Positions 27,734 through 36,367 of a stretch of 64,000 nucleotides of DNA are shown here, in pieces. The first letter of the stretch is position 1. Each line of letters begins with the position of its first letter. The notes below the pieces were generated by a model that saw only the letters and a program-made list of their open reading frames with translations, searched no databases and was not told the DNA's origin. The DNA is from an uncultured Sphingomonas sp. (GTDB lineage Bacteria > Pseudomonadota > Alphaproteobacteria > Sphingomonadales > Sphingomonadaceae): positions 59,881 through 123,880 of the forward strand of contig NZ_CAJXWX010000010.1 of NCBI RefSeq assembly GCF_913062585.1. The letters run 5' to 3'. The position numbers and the translations under genes are program-made.

Positions 27734-29092
27734 CTAATGCGACCGCAATCGAAAGGTGAAGGTCGCCCCCTCGCCCGGCACGCTTTCCACGCTCAACTCG
27801 CCGCCCATCGCGCGGGCCAGGCGGCGGGCGATATAAAGACCCAGGCCGTTGCCGCCGGGCTCGGTCGGGTCGACGCGCTCGAACTTCTCGAAGATGCGCG
27901 CCTGGTCCTCGGGCGCGATCCCCTTGCCATGATCGGTGACGCTGACCAGCGACCACTCGCCGTCGCGTTCGGCGGTCACGACCACCTCGCCATCGCGCGG
28001 GGTATAGCGCACGGCATTGCCGACCAGATTGATCATGATCTGCAGCGACCGTCCGAAATCGCCGATCGCGGGCATCCCCTCCGACATGCCGGGACGGCGG
28101 ATGGTCACGCCGGCGGAGTCCGCGCGCACGCCCAGCAGACCCGCCGCGCGACGGGCGACATCGGCCAGGTCGATCGACGTCGCCGCCAGCCGGAAATCAG
28201 CTTGCTCGATAGCCTGCAGCTCGACCAGATTGTCGACCAGCCCCATCAGGTGCCGACCGGCATGGGCGATGTCCTGCGCATATTCGGCATAGTCCGCTGC
28301 GATCGGACCGTCGGCGCGCGCCGCGATGCTGTCCGCATTGGCGACGATCCGGGCCAGCGGCGTGCGGAGCGCACGGTCGAGCCCGGCGGTAAAGCTCTCG
28401 GTCAGCGGCGGTCCGCCCGCTATGATCGGATGCTCGGCCTCGGCCTCGCCGGGCTCGTCGATCAGATAGGTCGCGCCGACCAGCCCGGCGATGCCCCCCG
28501 CCCCGTCATGCCGAATCGCCGCCGACAGCCGCACCGGCGCATCGGTCGGACGGAGGCGCGCCCCCCTTCCGTCGAGCGGCGCAGTATCGTCGACCAGCAC
28601 GCCGCTCGTCTTGGGGTCGAAGGCGAACAGCGCTTTCAACGGCTGCCCCAGCATCGTAGCCGCGTCGAAGCCGTGGCGTATTCCGGCCCCCGGCGACAGG
28701 AACGTCAGCCGAAGCGCGGCATCGGTTTCCCAGCGGAAATCGGCGCCGGTCGCGGCATAGTCCGGCGGCGTCGCACTAGGCTGCCAAGCGGTCCGATCGC
28801 GCCAGCCGCTGATGCTCAGCCGAATCTGTCCGGTTTCGGGGCGCGCCTGGACCCATAGGTCCAGATCGCCCTCGTCATCGGCGACCATCACCTGGCGCGA
28901 GACGGCGATTCCCAGCCGCCGCGCGAGCCGCGCCACGCGCGCAATCGGGGCGACGGCCAGCCGGTCCCCGACATCTCCGCCCGCGCGGACATGCAACAAC
29001 TCGATCGGGGGATCTGCCGACAGGATGTGATCGCCCGCATCGAGAATGGCGCGCGCCACCATCGATTCGCCAGGGCTATCCATCGACGTCAT
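27734..29092 (-). CDS. PAS-containing histidine-kinase-like protein lacking the phosphoacceptor His
   Basis: A soluble protein of 452 aa. A PAS-like region lies at about 117-210 (FRWETDAALRLTFLS...). A HisKA-like helix follows, then a complete HATPase domain: N-box INLVGNAVRYTP (Asn359), G1 VTDHGKGIAPEDQ (Asp387), F-box IFEKFERV and G2 GGNGLGLYIARRL. The H-box reads DRALRTPLARI, so Arg240 stands where His is expected. ATP binding should be possible but autophosphorylation on that residue is not. It overlaps the DUF2336 gene by four bases (ATGA). It could be an allosteric pseudokinase or phosphatase. Confidence 0.85.
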   Translation of the reverse strand: MTSMDSPGESMVARAILDAGDHILSADPPIELLHVRAGGDVGDRLAVAPIARVARLARRLGIAVSRQVMVADDEGDLDLWVQARPETGQIRLSISGWRDRTAWQPSATPPDYAATGADFRWETDAALRLTFLSPGAGIRHGFDAATMLGQPLKALFAFDPKTSGVLVDDTAPLDGRGARLRPTDAPVRLSAAIRHDGAGGIAGLVGATYLIDEPGEAEAEHPIIAGGPPLTESFTAGLDRALRTPLARIVANADSIAARADGPIAADYAEYAQDIAHAGRHLMGLVDNLVELQAIEQADFRLAATSIDLADVARRAAGLLGVRADSAGVTIRRPGMSEGMPAIGDFGRSLQIMINLVGNAVRYTPRDGEVVVTAERDGEWSLVSVTDHGKGIAPEDQARIFEKFERVDPTEPGGNGLGLYIARRLARAMGGELSVESVPGEGATFTFRLRSH

Positions 29093-30156
29093 CGACGCGC
29101 GAACCCTTCCAAACGCTCCACGGCGTCGCGAAACGGGCGGGGCAGCGTCAGCGATGCGATCGCTAGGCGCGCGTCCGCCGGGGGCACCGCCATGATCGCA
29201 TCCAGCGCATCGGCAAAGCCATCCTCATCGCGACGGCGATCCGCCTCGCACAGCGAAATGCCGATCCGGGCAATGGTGGGCCGGTCCAGGTCGATCGCAC
29301 GCAGCGCCAGCCATAACCGGTCGCCCTCCGGCTCCAGCACCAGGTCGCGTACCACGTCCGGCTCGATCCCAGCGGCATGGGCGAGCAAGGCGATGAAGAC
29401 GGAGAGCTGGCGATCCGACAGGCATTCGATCAGCAGGTCGGGCAGTTCGGTCGCCCGCGCGTCGATGGCCGCGGCGAGCCGCAGCGCTGCCGCCTCGAGC
29501 CGATCACCGACATCCTGCGCGGCCAAAACCCGCTCCGCCGCCTGGGCCAGGATCCCGTCCTGGCCGGCGCCACCGCCCTGCCGCAGCGCCGCCGCGACCG
29601 TCCAGACCAGCCGGTGATAGAGATCAGTCGGCAGCCCGACCGCTTCGTCCTCCAACCCGGCGACGCGCGCGCGGCCCTCAGCCGCCAGCACATGACGTGC
29701 CGCCGCTACGACGATGCGGTCGGGCGCCTCGGCCAGGCGGACCAACAGGCTGCGGGCGTCACCGGCGACGGGGTCGATCGGCAGGGACTCCGCCAGCAGC
29801 GCCTGGCGTGCCTGGGCAACCAGTTCCGTCACCAGTTCGGGTTCGGCGAGCGCCCCGGTTTCGCGCAAGCGGTCGACCAGCTCGGCCGGGGGCGGCAGGT
29901 TCAAGGGTGCGCCATCCGGCGCCAGCCGCTCGGCCTGTCGCGACAGATCGCGCGCCACGGTCTCGGCCAAGGTGCGAAGCCGCGACGTAACCTCGAAACG
30001 AATCCGATCGGTCAGCCGCGAATCATCATCCAGGCGCAGATCGGCCAGCGCCCCCGCCCGCCGCGCCAAGCCCCGCGCGCGCGCCTCCGCGACGCGGGCG
30101 GTCAGCCGCGCGCCCCGCCATTCGGAGGCGTGAAATGGGTCCGGTTCGACCGCCAT
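29089..30156 (-). CDS. DUF2336 family protein
   Basis: A soluble, all-helical protein of 355 aa resembling the DUF2336 family of alphaproteobacteria; the function of that family is unknown to me. It is rich in short leucine/alanine repeats such as LVTELVAQARQALLAE and LPDLLIECLSDRQLSVFIALLAHAAGI, suggestive of a helical-repeat scaffold. It is translationally coupled to the histidine-kinase-like gene downstream and follows the membrane-protein gene by 35 bases, so all belong to one operon. Confidence 0.75.
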   Translation of the reverse strand: MAVEPDPFHASEWRGARLTARVAEARARGLARRAGALADLRLDDDSRLTDRIRFEVTSRLRTLAETVARDLSRQAERLAPDGAPLNLPPPAELVDRLRETGALAEPELVTELVAQARQALLAESLPIDPVAGDARSLLVRLAEAPDRIVVAAARHVLAAEGRARVAGLEDEAVGLPTDLYHRLVWTVAAALRQGGGAGQDGILAQAAERVLAAQDVGDRLEAAALRLAAAIDARATELPDLLIECLSDRQLSVFIALLAHAAGIEPDVVRDLVLEPEGDRLWLALRAIDLDRPTIARIGISLCEADRRRDEDGFADALDAIMAVPPADARLAIASLTLPRPFRDAVERLEGFARR

Positions 30157-30191
30157 CAGGAACCGCTAACCCCTTTGACGTTAAAGCGACA

Positions 30192-31376
30192 CTAAAGTTG
30201 CGAACGCAATGTCTCGATTGCGGACGCCAAAGTGACGATGGCATAGACGCCGGCCAATGCGAGGCCGCCAATCCCAACCCCGAGCATCGTCGCGGGCAGC
30301 AGGACAAGCAAATAGGCGGGCGGGCTCGCCCACCAACGCCGCCGGAACCGGTAAAGCCCTGCCCGCTCGGCCAGAATTCCCAGGATCACCAGCATCAGGG
30401 CTAGGATCGGCGCGATGTCCTGCCCCGCTAGCCGATAATATTGCCAGCCCATCGCCGCGATGGCGATGGCGGACAGGCCGGCGATCGCCGCCGATTGCGC
30501 GCGAGCCATCGCCTGCTCGTCCCGCAGACCCGCCAGCGTTTCGCCGAGCCCCAGGCCGAGCGTTCCCGCCACCGTCACCAACAGACCGAAGGCCGGGAAT
30601 CCGAACAGGATCAGGACAAGCCCCAGCAGACCCAGCACCGCCCCCCCACCGCCCGTCACATGCGACGGCACCGCCCGCTCGACCAGACGCGGCAGCGCCA
30701 GCCGCGCGACAGGTGCGAGAATATAGCGGTCGAACCAGCTTCGCCGTCCCGACACCAGCCGTGCGACGACGGCGCGACCGCGTGCGTCCAGCGTTTCGGC
30801 GCGGTGAACGATGCCATGCCCCGCCTTTTCCGCCTCTGCGGGCAGAAGGATATGCGTCGCCCGCACCTGCGCCGCCATCCGAAGCAGCGTCGATTGCAGG
30901 TCATAATCGCGCGGCAGCGCGGCGACCTCCGCCACGCGGCGCGGGTCGAGCCGGGCGACGCCCGCCCAGGCCATCTGGCCGCCGACACGCTCCAGCCCCG
31001 GCTCTGCCGCCGCCTCGGGCAGGACGACGAGCGCATCCGCCGCGCCGTCGCGAAGGACCAGTGCGATCATATCCTCGGTGGTGATCAATCCGTCGGCCAG
31101 CACGACCAGGCGGGACAGCGGATGCAGCTTTTCCGCGGCCTCCACCGCGCTGCGCACCGTGTCGACCACGACCCCGCGATGGGCGATTCGCGCGATGGCA
31201 CCGAGCAGTTCGGGGGTCAGCCGCGCGACGACGATGATCAGCTGCGCCGCACCGGCCGCCACCAGCAGCCGCGCCTGATATTCGATCAGGGTCACCCCGG
31301 CGAAGGGCAAGGTGGCCGTCAACCGCCCGGGACGGTCGTCGGCATCGTCAATCGCAAAGAGAAGACCAGACAGCAT
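30192..31376 (-). CDS. Membrane protein resembling a nucleotidyltransferase / CDP-alcohol phosphatidyltransferase fusion
   Basis: Residues 1-200 look like a Rossmann-type nucleotidyltransferase (LPFAGVTLIEYQARLLVAAG, then AAQLIIVV), but the glycine-rich G-x-G-T-R nucleotide loop is missing. Residues 215-394 hold five or six membrane helices with LVERAVPSHVTGGGGAVLGL, recalling the PNxIT start of CDP-alcohol phosphatidyltransferases. The diagnostic DGxxAR...GxxxDxxxD motif is absent. It is probably a degenerate pseudoenzyme or a distant relative; the substrate is unknown. It is the second gene of the minus-strand operon. Confidence 0.7.
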   Translation of the reverse strand: MLSGLLFAIDDADDRPGRLTATLPFAGVTLIEYQARLLVAAGAAQLIIVVARLTPELLGAIARIAHRGVVVDTVRSAVEAAEKLHPLSRLVVLADGLITTEDMIALVLRDGAADALVVLPEAAAEPGLERVGGQMAWAGVARLDPRRVAEVAALPRDYDLQSTLLRMAAQVRATHILLPAEAEKAGHGIVHRAETLDARGRAVVARLVSGRRSWFDRYILAPVARLALPRLVERAVPSHVTGGGGAVLGLLGLVLILFGFPAFGLLVTVAGTLGLGLGETLAGLRDEQAMARAQSAAIAGLSAIAIAAMGWQYYRLAGQDIAPILALMLVILGILAERAGLYRFRRRWWASPPAYLLVLLPATMLGVGIGGLALAGVYAIVTLASAIETLRSQL

Positions 31377-31429
31377 CGTGCGCTGTTAAGCGCTCCGGCC
31401 CCACCTTGCCAGCCCCGAGCATCGGAAGG

Positions 31430-31723
31430 TTACAGGCGTGCGACGACCTCGCCGATTCGGTCGAGCGATTCGACGTCCGGTGCGTCATGCTCGGCCGCCT
31501 GCCCCGCCAGGGTCATCAGTGGCAAGGCGTTGACGCTGGCTGCCAAGCCCTTGAGCCGCAAGGCAGCTTCGCGCCATTCCTGGCTGCCCTGGGCCAGGTG
31601 CATCGCCTCGACCGCGCGGGTCACGCCTTCGACAAAGGCGCGGCGCAAATCTTGGATGACGGCCGGTTCATCCCCGGCAACCGCCGCCAAGGCAGAATCG
31701 ATCGTTCCATGGTCATGGGTCAT
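31430..31723 (-). CDS. Hpt-like domain protein lacking the phosphoacceptor His
   Basis: A 97-residue helical protein with the spacing of an HPt domain. Where HPt proteins have AHxLKG, this has AALRLKGLAASV, so Leu55 stands at the phosphorylated His. The following LKG and the small-residue helix are kept. It is the first gene of the operon that ends with the H-less kinase-like protein, and it is divergent from the coiled-coil gene across about 115 bases. A role as a binding adaptor is inferred. Confidence 0.75.
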   Translation of the reverse strand: MTHDHGTIDSALAAVAGDEPAVIQDLRRAFVEGVTRAVEAMHLAQGSQEWREAALRLKGLAASVNALPLMTLAGQAAEHDAPDVESLDRIGEVVARL

Positions 31724-31838
31724 CGGCTGCCCTTAGACCCGAGGCGCCCCGTCACGGAATAGCGCAAATCGCTTTCTGCGACGAACAAACGTGTTAAACC
31801 GACCCATTGTGACACGCCATTGTGACGCGGGGGCTCAG

Positions 31839-34157
31839 ATGATCGTGGATTTGCGCGCGGAGCGTCAGGACAGGTCGGACATGCCGGATTTCCAGGGCGA
31901 TACGTCCGATCAACCGATGCCGTTCGGCGCCACCGAGACGGCCGCGCCCTTCGCGATGCCAGCCAGCCCTTGGCTGGACGACGGCATCGACCCTGTCGAA
32001 CTGGAGCCCGCCTCGCGCACGCCGCTGGTCCTCGCCATCGGTGGTGCCCTCTTATGGTTCGGCGCGGTGATCGGCTGGGGTATGTGGCGCATGAGCGACA
32101 CGTCCCCCGCCGCCCTGGCGCCGCTGCTTTCGCTGGCGCTTGCCGGGCCGATGCTGATCGCGGTCCTGTGGCTGATCGCCCAGCGCAGCAGCCGGGCGGA
32201 GCAGCGCCGCTTCGCGATGACGGCACACGAGATGCGCAGCGAAGCCCGGTCGCTGGAGCGCGCGGTCGCCGCGATCGGTCAGGCGTTGGCCGCCAACCGC
32301 TCCGAATTGTCGGCCCAGGCGATCGCCCTGTCCGAAATGGCCCAGGCCGCCGAGACCCGCTTCAACACGATCGCGCGCGATCTGGCCGACGATATCCAGA
32401 TGGTCGAGGCGCATGGCCGCACCCTGGCCGAGGTCGCCGGCACCAGCCAGGCCAGCCTGACCCAGCTTCTCGACGCCCTCCCCCGCGCGGCGGAAGAGGT
32501 GGGCGAGGCAGGCGACCGCATGGCGGAGGCGGCGCGTTCGGCCGAAAGCCATGCCGCCGCACTCGATGCACAGTTGGTGGCGCTGGGACGACGTGGCCAG
32601 GACGCCGACACCATCGCCAGCGGCGCAGCGCTGCGGCTGGCCAATCATATCGAGCAGATGGAGGCCACCAGCCGGACCGCCAGCGAACATCTGGAAAACG
32701 TCACCGCCAATGTCGCGGTCACGATCGACGCACTGCTCGACCGCACCGCCGAGGCGATCGACCAGTCACGCAAGGGCATCGCGGCGCAGGGCGATGCAAT
32801 GCTGGCCATGGTCAGCGCCAACCAGGCCGCGCTGGACAGTGCGGCGCGCGACAGTGCCGACGCGCTGGCCGAACGGATCACCGTCGTGGACGACGCGATT
32901 GCCCGGCTGACCGGCGAATTGGAGGCGCAGCGGACCGCGGGCGAGACGATGATCGACACGCTCGACACCGCGCTCGACCGCGTCGAGACCCGGATCGCGG
33001 TGCTCCACGCGCAGGGCACCGAAAAGTCGCAGATGCTAGCCGCCTCGATCAGCGCACTGGGCGGCTCGGCCGATGCGATGACCGGCGCGCTGGAGGCGGG
33101 CGAGGCGATGGCCAATCGCGTGATCGGCACGACCGAAACGCTGCTGATCGCGCTCGACGCCGCCGCGCGCGAGATCGACGAGACGCTGCCCGAGGCGCTC
33201 GCCCGGCTCGACCAGCGGATGCTGGCGAGCCATGAGGTGGTGGTCGAAACCAAGCCCGAACTGCTGGCGCTGGTCGCCGCGGCCGAGAGCACGCATGAGG
33301 CGATCGAAGCGATTGCCGATGTCATTGCCGAACAGCGCCAGACGCTGGACACCCTGTCCGGATCGCTGCTCGAAACCCTGTCGAGCGGCCGCGCCAAGGC
33401 GGATGCGCTGGGCATGATGGTCGACGAGACGATCGAGCGTTCGCACCGCTTCGCCGACGAAGCCGCCCCCAAGCTGGTCGATGCGCTGCTGCGCGTTCGC
33501 GAGACCGCCGCGACGGCGGCCGAAAAGGCGCGCGAGACGCTGGCCGAGGTCATTCCCCAGGCCGCCCATGCCCTCGAACTCGCCAGCGCCGAGGCGATGC
33601 GGCGCGCGACCGGCGACACGGTCGAGCGTCAGGTCCATGCGATCGTCGACGCGACCCAGGGCGCGGTCGACGCCGCCACCCGCGCCACTGAACGCCTGGC
33701 GCGACAGGCCGATCTGATCATCGAAAAGACCGGCATCGTCGAAGCCCGCATCGAAGAGGCCCGCACAGAACGCGAGGACGCCGACCGCGACAATTTCGCG
33801 CGCCGCGCCTCTTTGCTGGTCGAATCGCTCAACTCCGCGTCGATCGACATCACCAAAATTTATGCGCCCGAGGTGACGGACAGCGCGTGGGCGGCGTATC
33901 TGAAGGGCGATCGCGGCGTCTTCACCCGGCGCGCGGTGCGCATCCTCGACTCAGCACAGGCGCGCGACATCGCCAGCCTGTATGACGACGATGCCAAGTT
34001 CCGCGACCATGTGAACCGCTACATCCACGATTTCGAGGCGATGCTGCGCGGCGTCCTCGCCCAGCGCGACGGATCGCCGCTCGGCGTGACGTTGCTGTCG
34101 TCCGACATGGGCAAGCTGTACGTGGCACTGGCGCAGGCGATCGAGCGGTTGCGGTAG
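31839..34157 (+). CDS. Membrane-anchored long coiled-coil protein
   Basis: About 772 aa. An acidic, proline-rich N-terminus precedes two membrane helices (LVLAIGGALLWFGAVIGWGM and LLSLALAGPMLIAVLWLIA). About 550 residues of alanine-, glutamate- and aspartate-rich heptad-like helix follow, then a distinct roughly 100-residue C-terminal domain (YAPEVTDSAWAAYLKGDRGV ... LLSSDMGKLYVALAQAIERL). The layout recalls polarity or scaffold proteins such as Caulobacter TipN, but I claim only similar architecture. Start uncertain: ATG 31839, ATG 31881 or GTG 31791. Confidence 0.8.
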   Translation: MIVDLRAERQDRSDMPDFQGDTSDQPMPFGATETAAPFAMPASPWLDDGIDPVELEPASRTPLVLAIGGALLWFGAVIGWGMWRMSDTSPAALAPLLSLALAGPMLIAVLWLIAQRSSRAEQRRFAMTAHEMRSEARSLERAVAAIGQALAANRSELSAQAIALSEMAQAAETRFNTIARDLADDIQMVEAHGRTLAEVAGTSQASLTQLLDALPRAAEEVGEAGDRMAEAARSAESHAAALDAQLVALGRRGQDADTIASGAALRLANHIEQMEATSRTASEHLENVTANVAVTIDALLDRTAEAIDQSRKGIAAQGDAMLAMVSANQAALDSAARDSADALAERITVVDDAIARLTGELEAQRTAGETMIDTLDTALDRVETRIAVLHAQGTEKSQMLAASISALGGSADAMTGALEAGEAMANRVIGTTETLLIALDAAAREIDETLPEALARLDQRMLASHEVVVETKPELLALVAAAESTHEAIEAIADVIAEQRQTLDTLSGSLLETLSSGRAKADALGMMVDETIERSHRFADEAAPKLVDALLRVRETAATAAEKARETLAEVIPQAAHALELASAEAMRRATGDTVERQVHAIVDATQGAVDAATRATERLARQADLIIEKTGIVEARIEEARTEREDADRDNFARRASLLVESLNSASIDITKIYAPEVTDSAWAAYLKGDRGVFTRRAVRILDSAQARDIASLYDDDAKFRDHVNRYIHDFEAMLRGVLAQRDGSPLGVTLLSSDMGKLYVALAQAIERLR

Positions 34158-34170
34158 GACGGGAACGGGC

Positions 34171-34282
34171 GCGTAGCCTGGCTGCGTCCACTTCGACTTC
34201 GCTCAGTGCGAACGGCGTGCGGGATATTGGGCCGAGGGGGATACCAACCTCCGTTCAGCCTGAGCGAAGTCGAAGGCTACGC
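34171..34282. repeat. Inverted repeat, family C
   Basis: The inner arms CTTCGACTTCGCTCAG and CCGTTCAGCCTGAGCGAAG are enclosed by a further inverted pair, GCGTAGCC (34171-34178) and GGCTACGC (34275-34282). It lies between the convergent coiled-coil and DUF1467 genes. Confidence 0.75.
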
Positions 34283-34311
34283 ACCGCCACCCGCAATCGG
34301 CGGAACCAGGC

Positions 34312-34587
34312 TCAGAGCCCCCGGCTCATCCCGCTCCAGTCGAGCATATCGGCCGTGATCCAGCCATAGACATAGTTGGCGTAGAACAAGCCGAACATCA
34401 CCGTCGCGACGACCGTGGTGCGCAGAAAGAAACGCCCGATCAGAAAGACATGCGGCGCGCTCTCGGCGGTGCCGGGGATATGCTCGGCGCCCGCCTCATG
34501 CGTGGTACTGACCCCGAAGGGCAGGACCAGGAACACCGCGAGAAACCAGAACAGGACGTAGATCGCGAGGGCCGACGTCCAGTGCAT
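34312..34587 (-). CDS. DUF1467 family membrane protein
   Basis: A 91-residue protein with two membrane helices: an N-terminal one with ALAIYVLFWFLAVFLVLPFG and a C-terminal one with VVATVMFGLFYANYVYGW. The motif LPFGVSTTHEAG matches DUF1467, a small alphaproteobacterial family of unknown role. It is the last gene of the nuo-birA-coaX-rnj unit and starts four bases after the rnj stop. Confidence 0.85.
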   Translation of the reverse strand: MHWTSALAIYVLFWFLAVFLVLPFGVSTTHEAGAEHIPGTAESAPHVFLIGRFFLRTTVVATVMFGLFYANYVYGWITADMLDWSGMSRGL

Positions 34588-34591
34588 GGTC

Positions 34592-36226
34592 TTATCCCTC
34601 GATCAGCAGGACATCGACGATCGGCTTCTTGCCGGTCCAGCGGGTCGCCACCTTGCGCACCGACAGGCGGATATCCTCGCGCAGCTTGTCGGTCGCACGG
34701 CGCGGACCATCGACCGCCTTGGCTGCCGCGGCCACCGCCTCGGCGATGAAGGCATCGCGCTCGTCCTCGACCGGCACGCCCTGCACACGGATCTGTGGGC
34801 TGCCGACCAGCCGGCCTTTCGCGACCGCGACGCCGACCGAGATCTGGCCGTTGATGGCAAGCTTGCGCCGCTCGTTCATCGTCGAACCGTCGGAGGGCAG
34901 GATCACGTCGCCGTCGAGTACCAGGCGGCCGACCGGCGCCTGGCCGATCTTGGTCGCATTGCCCGGCAGCAAACGGATCATGTCGCCATCCGACTGGACG
35001 ATCGTCTGCGGCACGCCCTGCGTCGTCGCGAAGCGGGCGTGTTCCATCATGTGCCGCATCTCGCCGTGAACCGGCATCAGCGTGCGGGGACGCAGCCACT
35101 TGTACATCTGCGCCAGTTCGGGCTGGCCGGGATGGCCCGAGACATGGACATGCGCCTGACGCTCGGTGACCATACGGACGCCCTTACCCGCCAGGATGTT
35201 CTGGATGCGCCCGACCGCCGTCTCGTTACCCGGAATCTGACGCGCCGAGAAGATGACCGTGTCGCCGGTGTCGAGCCGGATCGTGTGGCTGCCCTCGGCG
35301 ATGCGCGACAGGGCGGCGCGCGGCTCGCCCTGGCCGCCGGTCGCGACGATCAGCACGCGGTCCTTCGGCAGGCGCATCGCGGTTTCGGGATCAACCACCT
35401 CGGGGAAACCCTTGAAGTAGCCACAGGCGCGGCCGACCTTCAGGATCCGGTCGAGCGAACGCCCGGTGACGCACAGCTTGCGTCCCGTCTCCTTGGCGAC
35501 CTCGCCCAGCGTGACCAGACGCGCGGCGTTGGAGGCGAAGGTGGTGACGACCACCCGCCCCTTGGCCTTGGCCACCGTCTCGGCGATGCCGGGGCGGACG
35601 CTGGCTTCCGAGCCCGAGGCCTCGGTGTTGAAGGCGTTGGTGGAGTCGCACACCAGGATGTCGACGCCCCTGTCGCCGATGGCCGAGAGCTGCGCCGGGC
35701 TGGCGGGCTTGCCGATGACGGGGGTCTGGTCGAGCTTCCAGTCGCCGGTGTGGAACACACGGCCGACAGCGGTTTCGATCAGCAGCGCGTTGGCCTCGGG
35801 GATCGAGTGCGACAGCGGCACGAAGGTGAAGTCGAACGGACCGACCTCGAACGTCTTGCCCGTCTCCATCACGCGCAGCTTGACGCGGTTCGCGCTGCCC
35901 TCTTCCTCCAGCTTGCCGCGCACCAGCCCGGCGGTGAAGGCGGTGGCGTAGATCGGCACGCCCAGATCCTCGGCCAGATAGGGCAACGCACCGATATGGT
36001 CTTCATGGCCATGGGTCAGCACGATGCCGACCAGATCGTCCAGGCGATCCTCGATGAAGCTCAGGTCGGGCAGGATCACATCGATGCCGGGATAGGCCGG
36101 ATCGGCGAAGGTGATGCCGCAATCGACCATCACCCATTTACCTTCGGTGCCGTACAGGTTCACGTTCATGCCGATTTCGCCCGATCCACCGAGCGCGCAG
36201 AACAGCAATTCTTTCTTGGGAGTCAT
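34592..36226 (-). CDS. rnj: Ribonuclease J
   Basis: A metallo-beta-lactamase/beta-CASP ribonuclease acting in mRNA turnover and rRNA processing. It starts ELLFCALGGSGEIGMNVNLY, has the metal motif VLTHGHEDHIGALPYL, LSHSIPEAN and FHTGDWKLDQTP, and the beta-CASP HVSGHPGQPELAQMY and MPVHGEMRHM. It is 544 aa. It follows coaX in the same orientation across 141 bases that include a hairpin. Confidence 0.95.
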   Translation of the reverse strand: MTPKKELLFCALGGSGEIGMNVNLYGTEGKWVMVDCGITFADPAYPGIDVILPDLSFIEDRLDDLVGIVLTHGHEDHIGALPYLAEDLGVPIYATAFTAGLVRGKLEEEGSANRVKLRVMETGKTFEVGPFDFTFVPLSHSIPEANALLIETAVGRVFHTGDWKLDQTPVIGKPASPAQLSAIGDRGVDILVCDSTNAFNTEASGSEASVRPGIAETVAKAKGRVVVTTFASNAARLVTLGEVAKETGRKLCVTGRSLDRILKVGRACGYFKGFPEVVDPETAMRLPKDRVLIVATGGQGEPRAALSRIAEGSHTIRLDTGDTVIFSARQIPGNETAVGRIQNILAGKGVRMVTERQAHVHVSGHPGQPELAQMYKWLRPRTLMPVHGEMRHMMEHARFATTQGVPQTIVQSDGDMIRLLPGNATKIGQAPVGRLVLDGDVILPSDGSTMNERRKLAINGQISVGVAVAKGRLVGSPQIRVQGVPVEDERDAFIAEAVAAAAKAVDGPRRATDKLREDIRLSVRKVATRWTGKKPIVDVLLIEG

Positions 36227-36245
36227 TCACTTCCTGACAATGGAA

Positions 36246-36277
36246 GCCCCTGCCCGCCAAAAGCGGGCTCCAGGGGC
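36246..36277 (-). other. Hairpin between coaX and rnj
   Basis: GCCCCT/AGGGGC and GCCCGC/GCGGGC form a twelve-pair stem with a three-base bulge and a five-base loop. No T-run follows in the minus direction, so it is more likely an RNA processing or stability element than a terminator. Confidence 0.55.
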
Positions 36278-36367
36278 ATTAGGGTTTGCGCCGATCAGGG
36301 CGCGGTCATTCTCTCGCGGATCGGACGCCCTGCGGATGTTCGCGGGCTGTCCGATCCGAAACTCTTG

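Noticed and set aside
36246..36277. Rho-independent terminator between coaX and rnj
   Set aside because: The hairpin lacks a following T-run on the minus strand, so it is listed as a hairpin only.
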